Shown here: positions 1 through 9,568 of the stretch, in pieces | Position numbering within the stretch: position 1 is the stretch's first letter | Layout of the letters: every line of letters begins with the position of its first letter | NCBI RefSeq assembly: GCF_008711155.1 | Contig: NZ_VUYQ01000006.1 | Span: 124,001 to 188,000, forward strand | Reading direction: 5' to 3' | Source: Dechloromonas sp. CZR5 | GTDB lineage: Bacteria > Pseudomonadota > Gammaproteobacteria > Burkholderiales > Rhodocyclaceae | DNA: 64,000 bases | Notes under the pieces: model-generated | The model's input: the letters and a program-made list of their open reading frames with translations, nothing else | What the model was told of the DNA's origin: nothing | The model's database searches: none | Position numbers and translations under genes: made by a program

Positions 1-363
1 AATTACCGACGCACCGCCTTCATCAGCGCCTATCACCAGGCCAATGGCAGCAAGCCAATTCCGTCCGCCGTATCGGCCGCCCAGGGCTACGATTCGGCCT
101 TGCTGCTGATGGCGGCAATCAACCAGGCTGGCAGCACGGAGGGGCCGAAAATCCGCGCAGCGCTGGAAAACCTGCAAAAACCGGTCTATGGCGTGATCAC
201 GACCTATTCCCCCCCCTTCACCAAAGACGACCACGAGGCGCTGAGCGACAACATGGTGCTGATGGGTGAGGTGAAACAGGGAAAGGTCAGCTTTGCCCAT
301 GCCGACGACGAGCGGCGCAGCCTGCTCGTGCACCGCAAGCCGAAAGCTCAGCCGGTCAACTGA
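1..363 (+). CDS. Amino-acid (LivK-type) ABC transporter substrate-binding protein, C-terminal part
   Basis: The frame is open from base 1, so only the last 120 residues are present and the start lies before the window. The segment reads like the C-terminal lobe of a periplasmic type-1 binding protein of the branched-chain amino acid/urea class: an AQGYDSALLLMAAINQAGS helix, then a segment on splitting ligand sets (IRAALENL) and a YGVITTYSPPF strand. The tail is Lys/Arg-rich (HRKPKAQPVN). The protein would capture a small amphipathic solute in the periplasm and deliver it to an ABC permease. The substrate cannot be told from this fragment. The gene converges with the downstream ATPase gene and their 3' ends overlap by 16 bp. 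Confidence 0.8.
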   Translation, partial: NYRRTAFISAYHQANGSKPIPSAVSAAQGYDSALLLMAAINQAGSTEGPKIRAALENLQKPVYGVITTYSPPFTKDDHEALSDNMVLMGEVKQGKVSFAHADDERRSLLVHRKPKAQPVN

Positions 364-1022
364 CCCGACTGGATGCGCAAGGTCCGCCCGCAACGGGCGG
401 CAATCGCCTCGTCGTGAGTGACCAGCAGCAAGGTCGTTCCCTGGCGGGCATTGAGATCGAACATCAGCTCGATGATCTGTCTGCCGGTTGCCGCATCGAG
501 ATTGCCGGTCGGCTCATCGGCCAGGACCAGGCCGGGGTTTGGCGCGAAGGCGCGGGCCAGCGCGACACGCTGTTGCTCGCCGCCGGAGAGGTGCTTCGGA
601 TAGTGCTTCAGACGATGACCGAGGCCGACGCGCTCCAGCCAGGCGCGCGCCGTCTCCGCAGCGCCGGCCATTCCCGCCAGCTCGAGCGGCAACATCACGT
701 TTTCCAGCGCCGTCAGCGACGGCAGCAACTGGAAAGACTGGAAGACGAAACCGAGCACGCGTCCGCGCAGCCTGGCCAACCGGTCCTCATCCAGGGCATT
801 CAGGGATACGCCGGCGAGCCGGACCTCCCCCGAGCTCGGCGCATCCAGGCCGGCGAGCAGGCCGAGCAGGGTGGACTTGCCCGAACCCGAGGCGCCGACA
901 ATGGCCACCGTTTCACCCGACATGACCGAAAAGGAAATATCCTGCAGAATCACCAGCGGCTCCCCACCGTTATCGACGGTCTTCCCCAAGCCCGAGACTT
1001 CCACTACCGGTTTATCTGCCAT
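348..1022 (-). CDS. LolD/YbbA-like ABC transporter ATP-binding protein
   Basis: This 224-residue ATPase has Walker A GASGSGKS at residues 43-50, the signature LSGGEQ at 145-150 and a Walker B ending LADEPTG. It is of the LolD/MacB/FtsE class, which powers FtsX-like permeases acting on envelope lipids, lipoproteins or peptides. I start it at the Met of MADKP because the preceding 29 codons of the open frame run back into the divergent gene and lack family similarity. Its position back-to-back with tesA is the same as ybbA-tesA in Escherichia coli, so a YbbA role with a YbbP-type permease is likely. No permease is in the window. The two start codons overlap by 2 bp. Confidence 0.88.
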   Translation of the reverse strand: MADKPVVEVSGLGKTVDNGGEPLVILQDISFSVMSGETVAIVGASGSGKSTLLGLLAGLDAPSSGEVRLAGVSLNALDEDRLARLRGRVLGFVFQSFQLLPSLTALENVMLPLELAGMAGAAETARAWLERVGLGHRLKHYPKHLSGGEQQRVALARAFAPNPGLVLADEPTGNLDAATGRQIIELMFDLNARQGTTLLLVTHDEAIAARCGRTLRIQSGQLTG

Positions 1023-1635
1023 GCGGCCTGTCCTCTCCTTTTGCCTGTTCGTGTCTGCCCTGCTCTGTCTGCCGCTGCCTGCCCTGGCAGCGAAGACTAT
1101 CCTGATCATCGGCGATTCGCTCTCCGCCGGCTACGGCATACGGCCCGAGCAGGCCTGGCCCGTCCTGCTCGACAAGCGACTGTCCGAAAAACGGCTCGAT
1201 TATAGCGTCGCCAACCTGTCGATCTCCGGCGAGACCACTGCCGGCGGCCGCTCCCGCCTCGATACGGCGCTCAAGGCCCACAAGCCGGCTGTCGTCGTCA
1301 TTGCCCTCGGGGCCAACGACGGCCTGCGCGGCCTGCCGCTGGGCCAGATGCGCGACAACCTGAATGCCATGATCGATGCATCGCGCGCCAGCGGCGCCAA
1401 GGTGGCGCTGGCCGGCATGCGCCTGCCGCCCAATTACGGCCAGTACGCCAACGACTTCGTACGCAGCTTTGCCGAGATCGCCAAGGCGAAAAAGACGCCG
1501 CTGGTCGAATTCCTGCTCGAGCCGGTAGCCGCCCAGGCCCGCTACTTCCAGGCGGACAACCTGCATCCGGTTGCCGAGGCGCAACCGCTGATCCTGGACC
1601 ACGTCTGGCCGACCCTGCTCCCCTTGCTAAAATAG
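1021..1635 (+). CDS. tesA: Periplasmic acyl-CoA thioesterase I / arylesterase (GDSL family)
   Basis: A 204-residue SGNH hydrolase with a cleavable signal peptide (hydrophobic run to ALA-A near residue 24). Block I is GDSLSAG with nucleophile Ser33. Block III is GAND with Asn99, and the charge-relay pair is Asp179-x-x-His182 in DNLHP. It hydrolyses acyl-CoA and aryl or lysophospholipid esters in the periplasm. Length and layout match E. coli TesA (208 aa). The start at 1021 is the first codon of the signal peptide; an upstream in-frame Met at 871 would lie inside the divergent ATPase gene. The next gene begins only 4 bp after the stop, suggesting co-transcription with mnmH. Confidence 0.93.
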   Translation: MRPVLSFCLFVSALLCLPLPALAAKTILIIGDSLSAGYGIRPEQAWPVLLDKRLSEKRLDYSVANLSISGETTAGGRSRLDTALKAHKPAVVVIALGANDGLRGLPLGQMRDNLNAMIDASRASGAKVALAGMRLPPNYGQYANDFVRSFAEIAKAKKTPLVEFLLEPVAAQARYFQADNLHPVAEAQPLILDHVWPTLLPLLK

Positions 1636-1639
1636 CGGG

Positions 1640-2701
1640 ATGAAACGTCCCAACCCCACCGTGGCCGACCTGGCTGCCTACGACGAAATCATCGACGTGC
1701 GCTCCCCGAGCGAATTCGCCGAAGACCACATTCCGGGCGCCATCAATTGCCCGGTGCTGGACGACGCGCAGCGCGCCGAGGTCGGCACCCTCTACAAGCA
1801 GGTATCACCTTTCGAAGCCAAGAAAATCGGCGCCGCGCTGGTTTCCGAGAACATCGGTCGCCACCTGAAGGAACGCTTCCTGGATCGGCCCAAAAACTGG
1901 AAGCCGCTGATCTACTGCTGGCGCGGCGGCGAGCGCAGCGGCTCCATGACCACCGTCTTTCGCGCCATCGGCTGGGCAGCCGGACAACTGGACGGCGGCT
2001 ACAAGTCCTGGCGCAGCTACGTCATCGCGCAACTGGCCGCCTTGCCGGCGCAATACCGCTTTGTCGTTCTCTGCGGCGCCACCGGCAATGCCAAGACACG
2101 CATCCTGCAAGCCTTGGGCCAGCGGGGCGCACAGATTCTCGACCTGGAAACACTGGCCAGCCACAAGGGTTCGGTGCTCGGCGTCCTGCCCGATCAGCCG
2201 CAACCATCGCAGAAAGCCTTTGAAACGGCGCTGCTGGCGTCGCTGTCGGGACTCGACCCGCAACGCCCGGTGTTTGTCGAAGCGGAAAGCCGCAAGATCG
2301 GCAACCTGCATGTTCCGGAAGCCTTGATCGAGCGCATCCGGCATGGCGACTGTGCGACGGTCGATGCCACCCTCGAGGCCCGCGTCGACTTCCTGCTCAA
2401 GGATTACGATTACTTCCTCGGCTACCCGGCGCTGCTGGCATCACGTCTGGAAATCCTGCGCTCGCAGCACAGCCGGGAAACCCTCGAACACTGGCATGCC
2501 CAGATCAGCGCCGGAAACTGGCCGGCGCTGGTGCGCGAACTGCTCGAGCTTCACTACGACCCCTTGTACCACCGTTCGCAGCACCACAATTTCACCGGCA
2601 TGCAGCACCCGGAAGTCTTTGCCACCGACGACCTGTCGCCGGCCGGCATCGCCCGGCTGGCCGACGCCATCGCTCAGTCGCGCACGGCGCAGACGGCCTG
2701 A
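1640..2701 (+). CDS. mnmH: tRNA 2-selenouridine/geranyl-2-thiouridine synthase
   Basis: A 353-residue protein with an N-terminal rhodanese domain carrying catalytic Cys93 in YCWRGGERSG, the motif typical of SelU/MnmH. A C-terminal P-loop domain follows, with GATGNAKT at residues 146-153. The enzyme geranylates and then selenates 2-thiouridine at the wobble base of Lys, Glu and Gln tRNAs using selenophosphate. The P-loop has Ala in place of the usual Gly before Lys, a small variation. The gene starts 4 bp after tesA. Its 3' end overlaps the convergent methyltransferase gene by 28 bp. No selD or selA is visible in the window. Confidence 0.93.
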   Translation: MKRPNPTVADLAAYDEIIDVRSPSEFAEDHIPGAINCPVLDDAQRAEVGTLYKQVSPFEAKKIGAALVSENIGRHLKERFLDRPKNWKPLIYCWRGGERSGSMTTVFRAIGWAAGQLDGGYKSWRSYVIAQLAALPAQYRFVVLCGATGNAKTRILQALGQRGAQILDLETLASHKGSVLGVLPDQPQPSQKAFETALLASLSGLDPQRPVFVEAESRKIGNLHVPEALIERIRHGDCATVDATLEARVDFLLKDYDYFLGYPALLASRLEILRSQHSRETLEHWHAQISAGNWPALVRELLELHYDPLYHRSQHHNFTGMQHPEVFATDDLSPAGIARLADAIAQSRTAQTA

Positions 2702-3213
2702 CGCATGGCCGGCTTCGGGCGGTCGGTGTAGCCTTCCTCGAAAGCCACTTCCCGCAAACCGGCGGCAGCGGCAATTTCGCGTAGTTCGCCGGGCCGCAGC
2801 AGGAAATCGGGATTCGACGGCTTGCCGTAGGTCTCGTTGCCGCACATGAAGGTTTCGTAGATCAACACGCCGCCGGGCGCCAGCAAGGCCAGCAGATCGG
2901 GCAGGCGCGGCCTCCACAGGTAGTTGGTGACGACGATGCCGGTATAGCAGCGCCCCGTCAGGGGCCATGCATCGCCCTCCAGATCAAGCTGCCGGGCTTC
3001 GACGCCCGGAACCCCGGCCAGGGCGGCGATAGCCGCCGCATCGCGGTCGACGGCATGCACCGCATACCCCCTGGCTGCGAGCCAGCGGGCATGGCGGCCG
3101 CTACCGCAGGCCAGGTCGAGCACCGCCCCGGTGGCCGGAATTCGCTCGCCATGCAGCACCACCCATGAGGAAGGCGGTATGATCGTCGGGTTTTCATTCG
3201 AGGAGATGGGCAT
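2674..3213 (-). CDS. Class I SAM-dependent methyltransferase (tellurite-resistance/TehB-like group)
   Basis: The protein shows a Rossmann methyltransferase fold: motif I VLDLACGSGRHA, an acidic end of strand 2 (AVDRD) and a motif IV-like VVTNYLW. Homologous short methyltransferases begin a few residues before a SPWV-like segment, so I place the start at the Met of MPISS, giving 179 residues. The longer open frame to 3438 runs through the divergent OsmC gene and is unlikely. The substrate is unknown. Its start codon sits over that of the OsmC gene, so both genes probably use one shared intergenic control region. Confidence 0.75.
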   Translation of the reverse strand: MPISSNENPTIIPPSSWVVLHGERIPATGAVLDLACGSGRHARWLAARGYAVHAVDRDAAAIAALAGVPGVEARQLDLEGDAWPLTGRCYTGIVVTNYLWRPRLPDLLALLAPGGVLIYETFMCGNETYGKPSNPDFLLRPGELREIAAAAGLREVAFEEGYTDRPKPAMRQAVCAVRD

Positions 3214-3619
3214 GTCGGGCATCGTGGTCGTTGCGGAAAACGGAATGGGAAGATACCAGCAGGCAGTCACCGCAGGCCAGCACCGCTTGCTCGCCGATGA
3301 ACCCGAAAGCCTGGGCGGCACCGATGCCGGGCCGGCTCCCTTCGACCTGGTGATGTCCGGACTGGGCGCCTGCACCTCGATGACGTTGCGCATGTATGCC
3401 GAACGCAAAGGCCTGTCGCTGGAGCGGATCAGCGTCACGTTGAGTCACGACAAGATCGAACTCGATGGCGCCAGCCGCGACCGGATCAGCCGCCGGATCA
3501 GCCTGGAAGGCGAACTGAGCGACGAACAGCGCCAACGCCTGCTGGAAATCGCCAACAAGTGCCCTGTCCACCGCCTTCTGTCGCAATCGGTGATCCTTGC
3601 TTGCAGCCTGGAAAATTAG
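3212..3619 (+). CDS. OsmC/YhfA family redox protein
   Basis: A 135-residue OsmC-family protein with both conserved cysteines: Cys54 in LGACTSMTLRMYA and Cys117 in NKCPVH. The family reduces organic or fatty-acid hydroperoxides with a peroxidatic Cys; the YhfA branch is less well characterised. I choose the Met at 3212 because a good ribosome site (gaggaga) lies 5-6 bases upstream; Mets at 3179 and 3131 lack one. The gene is divergent from, and overlaps the first codon of, the methyltransferase gene. Confidence 0.86.
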   Translation: MSGIVVVAENGMGRYQQAVTAGQHRLLADEPESLGGTDAGPAPFDLVMSGLGACTSMTLRMYAERKGLSLERISVTLSHDKIELDGASRDRISRRISLEGELSDEQRQRLLEIANKCPVHRLLSQSVILACSLEN

Positions 3620-3709
3620 CCAATAACCCTATCTTGATCAATGACAATACAGGGCGCCTGTGACAAAATGACGCACTGCACAATAACAGCCTAATACGAG
3701 GGGCTTGCC

Positions 3710-6427
3710 ATGTTGGAACAGCACTATCTCACCGCGCTTTTCGAACCGAAATCCGTCGCCGTGATCGGCGCCTCGGACCGTGAAAATTCGGTCGGCAACA
3801 TCATCTTCAAGAACATCCTGAGCTCGGGCTACAAGGGCCGGCTCTATGCCATCAACCCCAAGCACGACACGATCCAGGGCCAGCAGGCCTACAAGTCGAT
3901 CGAGGAAATCGGCGCCCGGGTCGAACTGGCGGTCATCGCCACCCGCGCCCAGACCGTGCCCCAGCTGATTGAACAGTGCGGTCGCAGCGGCGTGCGCAAC
4001 GTGATCGTGATCACCGCCGGCTTCTCCGAATCCGGCCACATCGGCGCCGCCATCGAGCGCAAGATGCTCGAGATCGCCCGCTCCTACAACGTCCGCATCC
4101 TCGGCCCGAACTGCCTGGGCATCATCCGCCCCGAACTCGGCCTCAACGCCACCTTCGCCAAGATCACCGCCAAGGCCGGCAACCTGGCCCTCGTCTCGCA
4201 GTCCGGCGCCATGTGCTCCGCCGTGCTCGACTGGGCCAAGGCCAACGACGTCGGCTTCTCGTCGGTGATCTCCATCGGCATGACGGCCGACGTCGATTTC
4301 GGCGAAATCCTCGACTACCTGATCTACGACAGCCGCACGCACTACATCCTGATGTACGTGGAGGGTATCCGCAACGCCCGCCGCTTCATGAGCGCACTGC
4401 GCTCGGCCGCCCGCATCAAGCCGATCATCCTGCTCAAGGCCGGCCGCCACGAAGCCGGTGCCGCTGCGACCGCCATGCACTCCGGCATGGCCGCCGTCTC
4501 CGACACCGTCTTCGACGCCGCCGTGCGCCGCGCCGGTGTCGTCCGCGTGCAGAACGTCGGCCAGCTGTTCTACGCCGCCAAGGCGCTGGCCTCCAAGTTC
4601 CGTCCGCTCGGCAACCGCCTGGCCATCATCACCAACGGCGGCGGACCGGGCGCCATGGCCGCCGACCGTGCCGGCGACCTCGGCATCCCGCTCGCCGAAC
4701 TGACCAACGAAACGATGGCCGTGCTCAACAAGGCGCTGCCCGCCAACTGGTCGCACGCCAACCCGATCGACATCGGCGGCGATGCGACACCCGAGCGCTA
4801 CCGCGACGCCATCCTCGCCGTGACGCACGACGCCAACGTGGACAGCACGCTGGTCATGCTGTCGCCGCAGGCGATGACCGATCCGTTGGCCGTCGCCCAG
4901 GCCATCGTCGAGGTCGCCGACAAGCTGAACCGCTCGCTGATCTGCTGCTGGATGGGCGAAGAGCAGGTACGCGACGGACGCAAGTACCTGGAGGAAAACG
5001 GCATCCCGGCCTTCCGCATGCCGGAGACCGCGATCGAGCTGTTCCACCATATCTCCAAGTACTACCGCAACCAGAAACTGCTGCTGCAGACGCCGGAGCC
5101 GACTCGCCAGCACGGCCGCCCGGAAGCCGAAGGCGCCAAGATGCTGATCGAGGCGCTGCTCGCCGAACGACGCAAGGTGCTGTCCGAGATGGAATCAAAG
5201 GCCATCCTGCGCGCCTTCAAGGTGCCGGTGGCGCAGACCATGGTCGCCCGCACCGCCACCGAAGCGCTGCTGCTGGCCGAGCAGATCGGCTTCCCGATCG
5301 CCATGAAGGTCGATTCGCCCGACCTGCCGCACAAATCCGATGCCGGCGGCGTGCGCCTCAACATCGGCAACGCGCCGGCCGTGCGCAACGCCTACCACGA
5401 CATCATCGACACCGTGAAGAAGCGCCGGCCCGACGCCAAGATCAACGGCGTCTCGATCGAGCCCTTCCTGTCGCGCCCGAACGGCCGCGAATTGATGATC
5501 GGCGTCTTCCGCGACCCGATCTTCGGACCGGTCATCACCTTCGGTGCCGGCGGTTTCGACGTCGAGATCTTCTCCGACCGCTCGGTTGCCCTGCCGCCGC
5601 TCAACCGCTTCCTGGCCAAGGACCTGATCGACTCGACGCGTGCCGCCAAGATCCTCGGCCAGTTCCACAACATGCCGCCGGCCGACCGTGAGTCGATCAA
5701 GGAAGTGCTGCTCTGCATCTCGGAAATGGTCTGCGAACTGCCGTGGATCCAGGAGCTCGACCTCAATCCGCTGATCGTCGATGAAAACGGTGCCATCGCT
5801 GCCGATGCCCGTATCGTCATCGACCACGCTGCCAGTGCGAGCGGCGACCGCTACGCCCACATGTCGATCTACCCGTACCCGGTGCATCTGATCCAGGAAT
5901 GGCAGATGAACGATGGCCAGGTGGTCACCATCCGCCCGATCCGTCCGGAAGATGCCGACATGGAGCAGGAATTCGTCAAGAACATGTCCGACGAATCGCG
6001 CTACTACCGCTTCATGGACACCCTGCGCGAACTGACCCAGACCATGCTGGTGCGTTTCACGCAGATCGACTATGACCGTGAAATGGCCCTGGTGGCGACG
6101 ATCACCAAGGAACTCGAGGACAACGTCGATGGCGTCGAACCCTACGACCACCAGATCGGTGTTGCCCGCTACGTGGTCAACCCGGATGGCGAGTCGGTCG
6201 AATTCGCACTCGCGGTCGGCGACGATTGGCAGAAATGCGGTGTCGGCCGCAAGCTGATGACGGCACTGATCGAATGCGCCCGCATGAAGGGCTACCGTGC
6301 CGTGGTCGGCGACGTCTTGTCGACCAACGCCAAGATGTTCCGCCTGATGACCAGCCTCGGCTTCACCATCCACCCGCATCCGGACGACACCGCCGTCAAG
6401 CGCGTGGTCAAGCCGCTGACGGGCTGA
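3710..6427 (+). CDS. Bifunctional acyl-CoA synthetase-like/GNAT protein lysine acetyltransferase (Pat/YfiQ type)
   Basis: A 905-residue protein in four parts. An N-terminal CoA-binding Rossmann domain carries VAVIGASDRENSVG. Succinyl-CoA-ligase-like domains follow. An ATP-grasp domain spans roughly residues 490-710 (MKVDSPDLPHKSDAGGV). A C-terminal GNAT acetyltransferase domain covers about 740-900 (acetyl-CoA loop near CGVGRKLM). This is the plan of Pat/PatZ/YfiQ, which acetylates lysines such as that of acetyl-CoA synthetase. The His of the NDP-forming acyl-CoA synthetase motif appears to be kept (AMHSG for the usual SHTG), which is worth noting since some Pat proteins have lost it. The gene is monocistronic and followed by two hairpins. 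Confidence 0.9.
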   Translation: MLEQHYLTALFEPKSVAVIGASDRENSVGNIIFKNILSSGYKGRLYAINPKHDTIQGQQAYKSIEEIGARVELAVIATRAQTVPQLIEQCGRSGVRNVIVITAGFSESGHIGAAIERKMLEIARSYNVRILGPNCLGIIRPELGLNATFAKITAKAGNLALVSQSGAMCSAVLDWAKANDVGFSSVISIGMTADVDFGEILDYLIYDSRTHYILMYVEGIRNARRFMSALRSAARIKPIILLKAGRHEAGAAATAMHSGMAAVSDTVFDAAVRRAGVVRVQNVGQLFYAAKALASKFRPLGNRLAIITNGGGPGAMAADRAGDLGIPLAELTNETMAVLNKALPANWSHANPIDIGGDATPERYRDAILAVTHDANVDSTLVMLSPQAMTDPLAVAQAIVEVADKLNRSLICCWMGEEQVRDGRKYLEENGIPAFRMPETAIELFHHISKYYRNQKLLLQTPEPTRQHGRPEAEGAKMLIEALLAERRKVLSEMESKAILRAFKVPVAQTMVARTATEALLLAEQIGFPIAMKVDSPDLPHKSDAGGVRLNIGNAPAVRNAYHDIIDTVKKRRPDAKINGVSIEPFLSRPNGRELMIGVFRDPIFGPVITFGAGGFDVEIFSDRSVALPPLNRFLAKDLIDSTRAAKILGQFHNMPPADRESIKEVLLCISEMVCELPWIQELDLNPLIVDENGAIAADARIVIDHAASASGDRYAHMSIYPYPVHLIQEWQMNDGQVVTIRPIRPEDADMEQEFVKNMSDESRYYRFMDTLRELTQTMLVRFTQIDYDREMALVATITKELEDNVDGVEPYDHQIGVARYVVNPDGESVEFALAVGDDWQKCGVGRKLMTALIECARMKGYRAVVGDVLSTNAKMFRLMTSLGFTIHPHPDDTAVKRVVKPLTG

Positions 6428-6436
6428 CCCTGAATT

Positions 6437-6493
6437 GCTCCGGACACATCCGGAGCGCGCCAAAGAAAAAAGCCGGTCGATGACCGGCTTTTT
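6437..6493. terminator. Tandem hairpins ending the pat-like gene, probably bidirectional terminator
   Basis: Two perfect stems lie here. GCTCCGGA-caca-TCCGGAGC spans 6437-6456. AAAAAGCCGGTC-gat-GACCGGCTTTTT spans 6466-6493 and is flanked by A and T runs, so it can terminate transcription on both strands. It separates two convergent genes. Confidence 0.85.
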
Positions 6494-6523
6494 GCTTGAA
6501 GATCGTGGTGTTTTTCGTAGCGC

Positions 6524-6733
6524 TTATTCGCCGAAGAAATTCACGTCGTACGGGTAGGATTTCTGCGGAACCTTGGAAGCGGCATTGCGCGCCGAGGTAT
6601 CGACATCCTGCTTCTTGTCCCACCACAGGGCGCGGCCGGCCTTCTGGTCTTCGACCCATTCCGGGTTCTTGGCAAGCATTTCGTTCATCCAATCCTGATG
6701 ATCGGACGTGTACGTGGTATTGACGTCACCCAT
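6524..6733 (-). CDS. DUF3460 family protein
   Basis: A 69-residue acidic protein, with TYTSDHQDWMNEML near the N-terminus, KNPEWVEDQKAGRALWWDK in the middle and YPYDV near the end. This pattern is that of DUF3460, a small cytoplasmic family largely confined to Betaproteobacteria. No function is known. It lies between the terminator of the Pat-like gene and gdhA, with its own start preceded by gaggaa-like sequence on the minus strand. Confidence 0.85.
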   Translation of the reverse strand: MGDVNTTYTSDHQDWMNEMLAKNPEWVEDQKAGRALWWDKKQDVDTSARNAASKVPQKSYPYDVNFFGE

Positions 6734-6794
6734 TTCGCGACATTCCTCAAGCTAAACAAGACAATCCCGCAATTCTAGCATGCGGTATTGGCGC

Positions 6795-8084
6795 TCAGGG
6801 GTACAAACCACGGGTCGCCCGCGCCGCCAGCACGCGACTGCAACCGATGACGAATGCCGCCGTGCGCAGCGACAAGCCGCGCTCAGCGGCCAGTTGCCAG
6901 ATGGCGTCAAAGGCCTCGGTCATGATCCGGTCGAGGCGGGCGTTGATTTCCTCTTCGCTCCAGAAAAAGCTGGAGAAATCCTGAACCCACTCGAAATAGC
7001 TCACCGTAACCCCGCCGGCATTGGCCAGCACGTCGGGAACAACCATCACCCCCCGTTCGGCGAGTATGGCCTCGGCTTCCGGTGTGGTCGGGCCATTGGC
7101 GCCTTCGACGACGATCCGCGCCGTGACCTGTTCGGCGTTGTAACGATTGATCTGCGACTCGAGCGCCGCCGGCACCAGGAACTCGCAAGGCAGCGCCCAG
7201 AAATCGGCGCTGGGCACCATTTCCGCTCCCAGGGCGCCGAGCAGGGTGCCGTTGGCTGCATGAAAAGCCTTCAGGGCTGCCACATCCAGGCCGGCCGGGT
7301 TGTAGACCGTACCGCTGACATCCTGGACGGCAACGATTCGCGCACCGGCCTGGGCAAACATCCGGGCGCTCGCCTCGCCGACGTTGCCGAAACCCTGAAC
7401 GATCACCCGCGCCCCTTCGATCGGCAGATTGATGCGCCGCGCCGCCTCGCGCGCCGAGACGAAGACACCGCGCCCCGTCGCATCCGGCCGCCCGAGCGAA
7501 CCGCCCAGCTCCAGCGGCTTGCCGGTCACGACGCCGGTCACGGTGCGCCCCTCGCCCATCGAGTAGGTATCCATCATCCAGGCCATGGTCTGGGCATTGG
7601 TGTTCATGTCCGGCGCCGGAATGTCCTTGTCCGGGCCGATCATCGAACTGATCTCGCTGGTGTAGCGACTGGTCAGGCGCTCCAGTTCCGATGCGTTGAG
7701 CTGGCGCGGATCAACCCGGATGCCACCCTTGGCGCCGCCAAAAGGCACGTTGACCACGGCGTTCTTGATGGTCATCCAGCCGGACAGGGCCATGACCTCG
7801 GACAGCGTCACATCCTGGTGATAACGGATGCCGCCCTTGCCCGGCCCGCGCGAGGTATTGTGATGCACGCGGTACCCCTCGAAGTGGGCGATTTCGCCGC
7901 TATCGAGGCGAATCGGCACATCGACGATCAGCGAACGCTTGGGTCGGCGCAGCGTCTCGACCCAGGGCTGCAACGCCGGCTCGAGCAAGGGCGCCACCTG
8001 TTCGACCTGATGCAGGAAAATCCGCCAGGGGCCGATGTTCTCGGCGGAAATATACGAAGGCAGTTGGGTATGGTTTTGTGTCAT
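6795..8084 (-). CDS. gdhA: Glutamate dehydrogenase (Glu/Leu/Phe/Val family)
   Basis: A 429-residue amino-acid dehydrogenase. The catalytic-site lysines are in [10 protein letters not shown] (Lys83) and PFGGAKGGI (Lys107 and Lys119), and the dinucleotide-binding loop is VQGFGNVGE. It interconverts glutamate with 2-oxoglutarate and ammonium. Length fits the hexameric NAD(P) enzymes of about 420-430 residues. I start at MTQNH, preceded by aaaggtg; the upstream extension to 8393 overlaps the divergent gene's control region. Which cofactor it uses is not decided by what I can see. Confidence 0.93.
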   Translation of the reverse strand: MTQNHTQLPSYISAENIGPWRIFLHQVEQVAPLLEPALQPWVETLRRPKRSLIVDVPIRLDSGEIAHFEGYRVHHNTSRGPGKGGIRYHQDVTLSEVMALSGWMTIKNAVVNVPFGGAKGGIRVDPRQLNASELERLTSRYTSEISSMIGPDKDIPAPDMNTNAQTMAWMMDTYSMGEGRTVTGVVTGKPLELGGSLGRPDATGRGVFVSAREAARRINLPIEGARVIVQGFGNVGEASARMFAQAGARIVAVQDVSGTVYNPAGLDVAALKAFHAANGTLLGALGAEMVPSADFWALPCEFLVPAALESQINRYNAEQVTARIVVEGANGPTTPEAEAILAERGVMVVPDVLANAGGVTVSYFEWVQDFSSFFWSEEEINARLDRIMTEAFDAIWQLAAERGLSLRTAAFVIGCSRVLAARATRGLYP

Positions 8085-8395
8085 GGCTACACCTTTCATG
8101 CACTCAGCGTCATCAGGGCGGTATTGCCGCCGGCCGCCCCGGCAAGGGTAATGGCCCGGAACACACAGGATAACCGTCTGCGCATGACATGGAAACCGGC
8201 AGCCGCCACCCGATCCCGCTGGGGCATGCTCCCCTTGTTGCCGTACCGGACAAGCAGGATCGTGAACAACACAAGGCGCCCTGTCGAATACTTGGCAATG
8301 ACCGGAATATTCGCCTTTTGTTTCCCATGATTGGCACAGCCACCTGCCCAGGGTTATGCTTTGGCACTTCACCCAACAACCGGAGAGAGACAAAC
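8085..8395. promoter_or_regulatory. 311-bp divergent intergenic region between gdhA and an aminotransferase gene
   Basis: No gene or RNA is recognised here. The region must contain the promoters of both divergent genes. A ribosome site ggagagaga (8382-8389) precedes the GTG start at 8396. I could not pick a convincing operator. Confidence 0.5.
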
Positions 8396-9526
8396 GTGAG
8401 CGCCCTGCTGCCCCACCCCGATCCCGATGGCCTGCTTGAATATTCGGTGGTCTATACCGACCGCGCCTTGAATCACATGTCGCAACGTTTTCAAGGGGTG
8501 ATGAAAGACATCTCGCGCCTGCTCAAAAAGGTCTATAACGCGCACTCGGCCGTCATCGTCCCCGGCAGCGGCACCTTCGGCATGGAAGCCGTGGCCCGCC
8601 AGTTCGCCAACGACCGGAAAGTGCTGGTTATCCGCAATGGCTGGTTCAGTTTCCGCTGGACGCAAATTTTCGAGATGGGAAAGATTCCCGCCGAAAGCAT
8701 CGTGATGAAGGCACGCCAGGTCGGCAACGGCGATCAGGCACCCTTTGCCCCGGCCCCCATCGAGGAAGTGGTGGCGGCCATTCGCCAGCACCGGCCGGCC
8801 GTGGTCTTCGCACCGCACGTCGAAACGGCATCCGGCATGATCCTGCCCGACAGCTACATCAAGGCGGTCGGCGAAGCGGTGCGCGAGGTTGACGGCCTGT
8901 TCGTGCTCGATTGCATCGCCTCCGGAACCATCTGGGTCGACATCGCCGCCAACTGCGTCGACGTCCTGATCAGCGCCCCGCAGAAGGGCTGGAGCGCCTC
9001 GCCCTGCTGCGCCCTGATCGCCCTGGGTGAACGCGCCCGTGCCCGCATCGACGAGACGACGAGCAGCAGCTTCGCCTGCGATCTGAAAAAATGGCTGCAG
9101 ATCATGGAAGCCTTCGAAAACGGCGGCCATGCCTACCATGCCACGATGCCAACCGATGCCTTGGCGGTCGTGCGCGATGTCATGCTGGAAACCGAAGCCT
9201 ACGGCTTCGACAAGGTTTGCCGGGAACAACACGAACTCGGCCGCCAAGTCCGGGAACTCCTCGAATCCCGCGGCTTCCCCAGCGTCGCGGCCGACGGTTT
9301 CAAGGCACCCGGCGTCGTCGTCAGCTACACGACCGACCCGGACATCCAGTCGGGCAAGAAATTCATCGCCGGGGGTTTCCAGACGGCTGCCGGCGTTCCG
9401 CTGCAATGCGATGAGCCGCCTGCGTTCCGCAGCTTCCGGATCGGCCTGTTCGGTCTCGACAAGCTGCACCATCCGGAACGAACCGTCGCCCATCTCGCCA
9501 GGGCGCTGGACTCACTCCCCGGCTGA
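8396..9526 (+). CDS. Class V PLP-dependent aminotransferase (alanine-glyoxylate/serine type)
   Basis: A 376-residue fold-type I PLP enzyme. The Schiff-base lysine is Lys197 in SAPQKGWS, preceded by an Asp in VLDCIAS that binds the pyridine nitrogen. An [12 protein letters not shown] segment near residue 55 is the cofactor phosphate site. The family moves amino groups between alanine, serine, glyoxylate and pyruvate, or acts as a lyase; the exact substrates are uncertain. The start is GTG at 8396 because it has the only good ribosome site (ggagagaga, 7 bases upstream). The frame's earlier ATG at 8189 lies deep in the intergenic region. Confidence 0.85.
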   Translation: MSALLPHPDPDGLLEYSVVYTDRALNHMSQRFQGVMKDISRLLKKVYNAHSAVIVPGSGTFGMEAVARQFANDRKVLVIRNGWFSFRWTQIFEMGKIPAESIVMKARQVGNGDQAPFAPAPIEEVVAAIRQHRPAVVFAPHVETASGMILPDSYIKAVGEAVREVDGLFVLDCIASGTIWVDIAANCVDVLISAPQKGWSASPCCALIALGERARARIDETTSSSFACDLKKWLQIMEAFENGGHAYHATMPTDALAVVRDVMLETEAYGFDKVCREQHELGRQVRELLESRGFPSVAADGFKAPGVVVSYTTDPDIQSGKKFIAGGFQTAAGVPLQCDEPPAFRSFRIGLFGLDKLHHPERTVAHLARALDSLPG

Positions 9527-9530
9527 CAAA

Positions 9531-9560
9531 AAGGAAGCGCGGTTCACCCCGCGCTTCCTT
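9531..9560. terminator. Hairpin terminator between convergent genes
   Basis: GGAAGCGCGG and its complement CCGCGCTTCC are separated by a short loop, with flanking A and T runs. It serves both the aminotransferase gene and the DUF1684 gene. Confidence 0.85.
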
Positions 9561-9568
9561 CGAACCGA

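Noticed and set aside
414..1205. Long plus-strand open frame opposite the ATPase gene
   Set aside because: It is antisense to a clear ABC ATPase with all motifs, and its sequence is low-complexity Arg/Gln/Ala as expected from GC-rich shadow frames.
3638..5113. 491-codon minus-strand open frame inside the Pat-like gene
   Set aside because: It is the mirror of a well-supported gene; composition (Gly/Asp/Val/His repeats) is typical of an antisense frame in GC-rich DNA.
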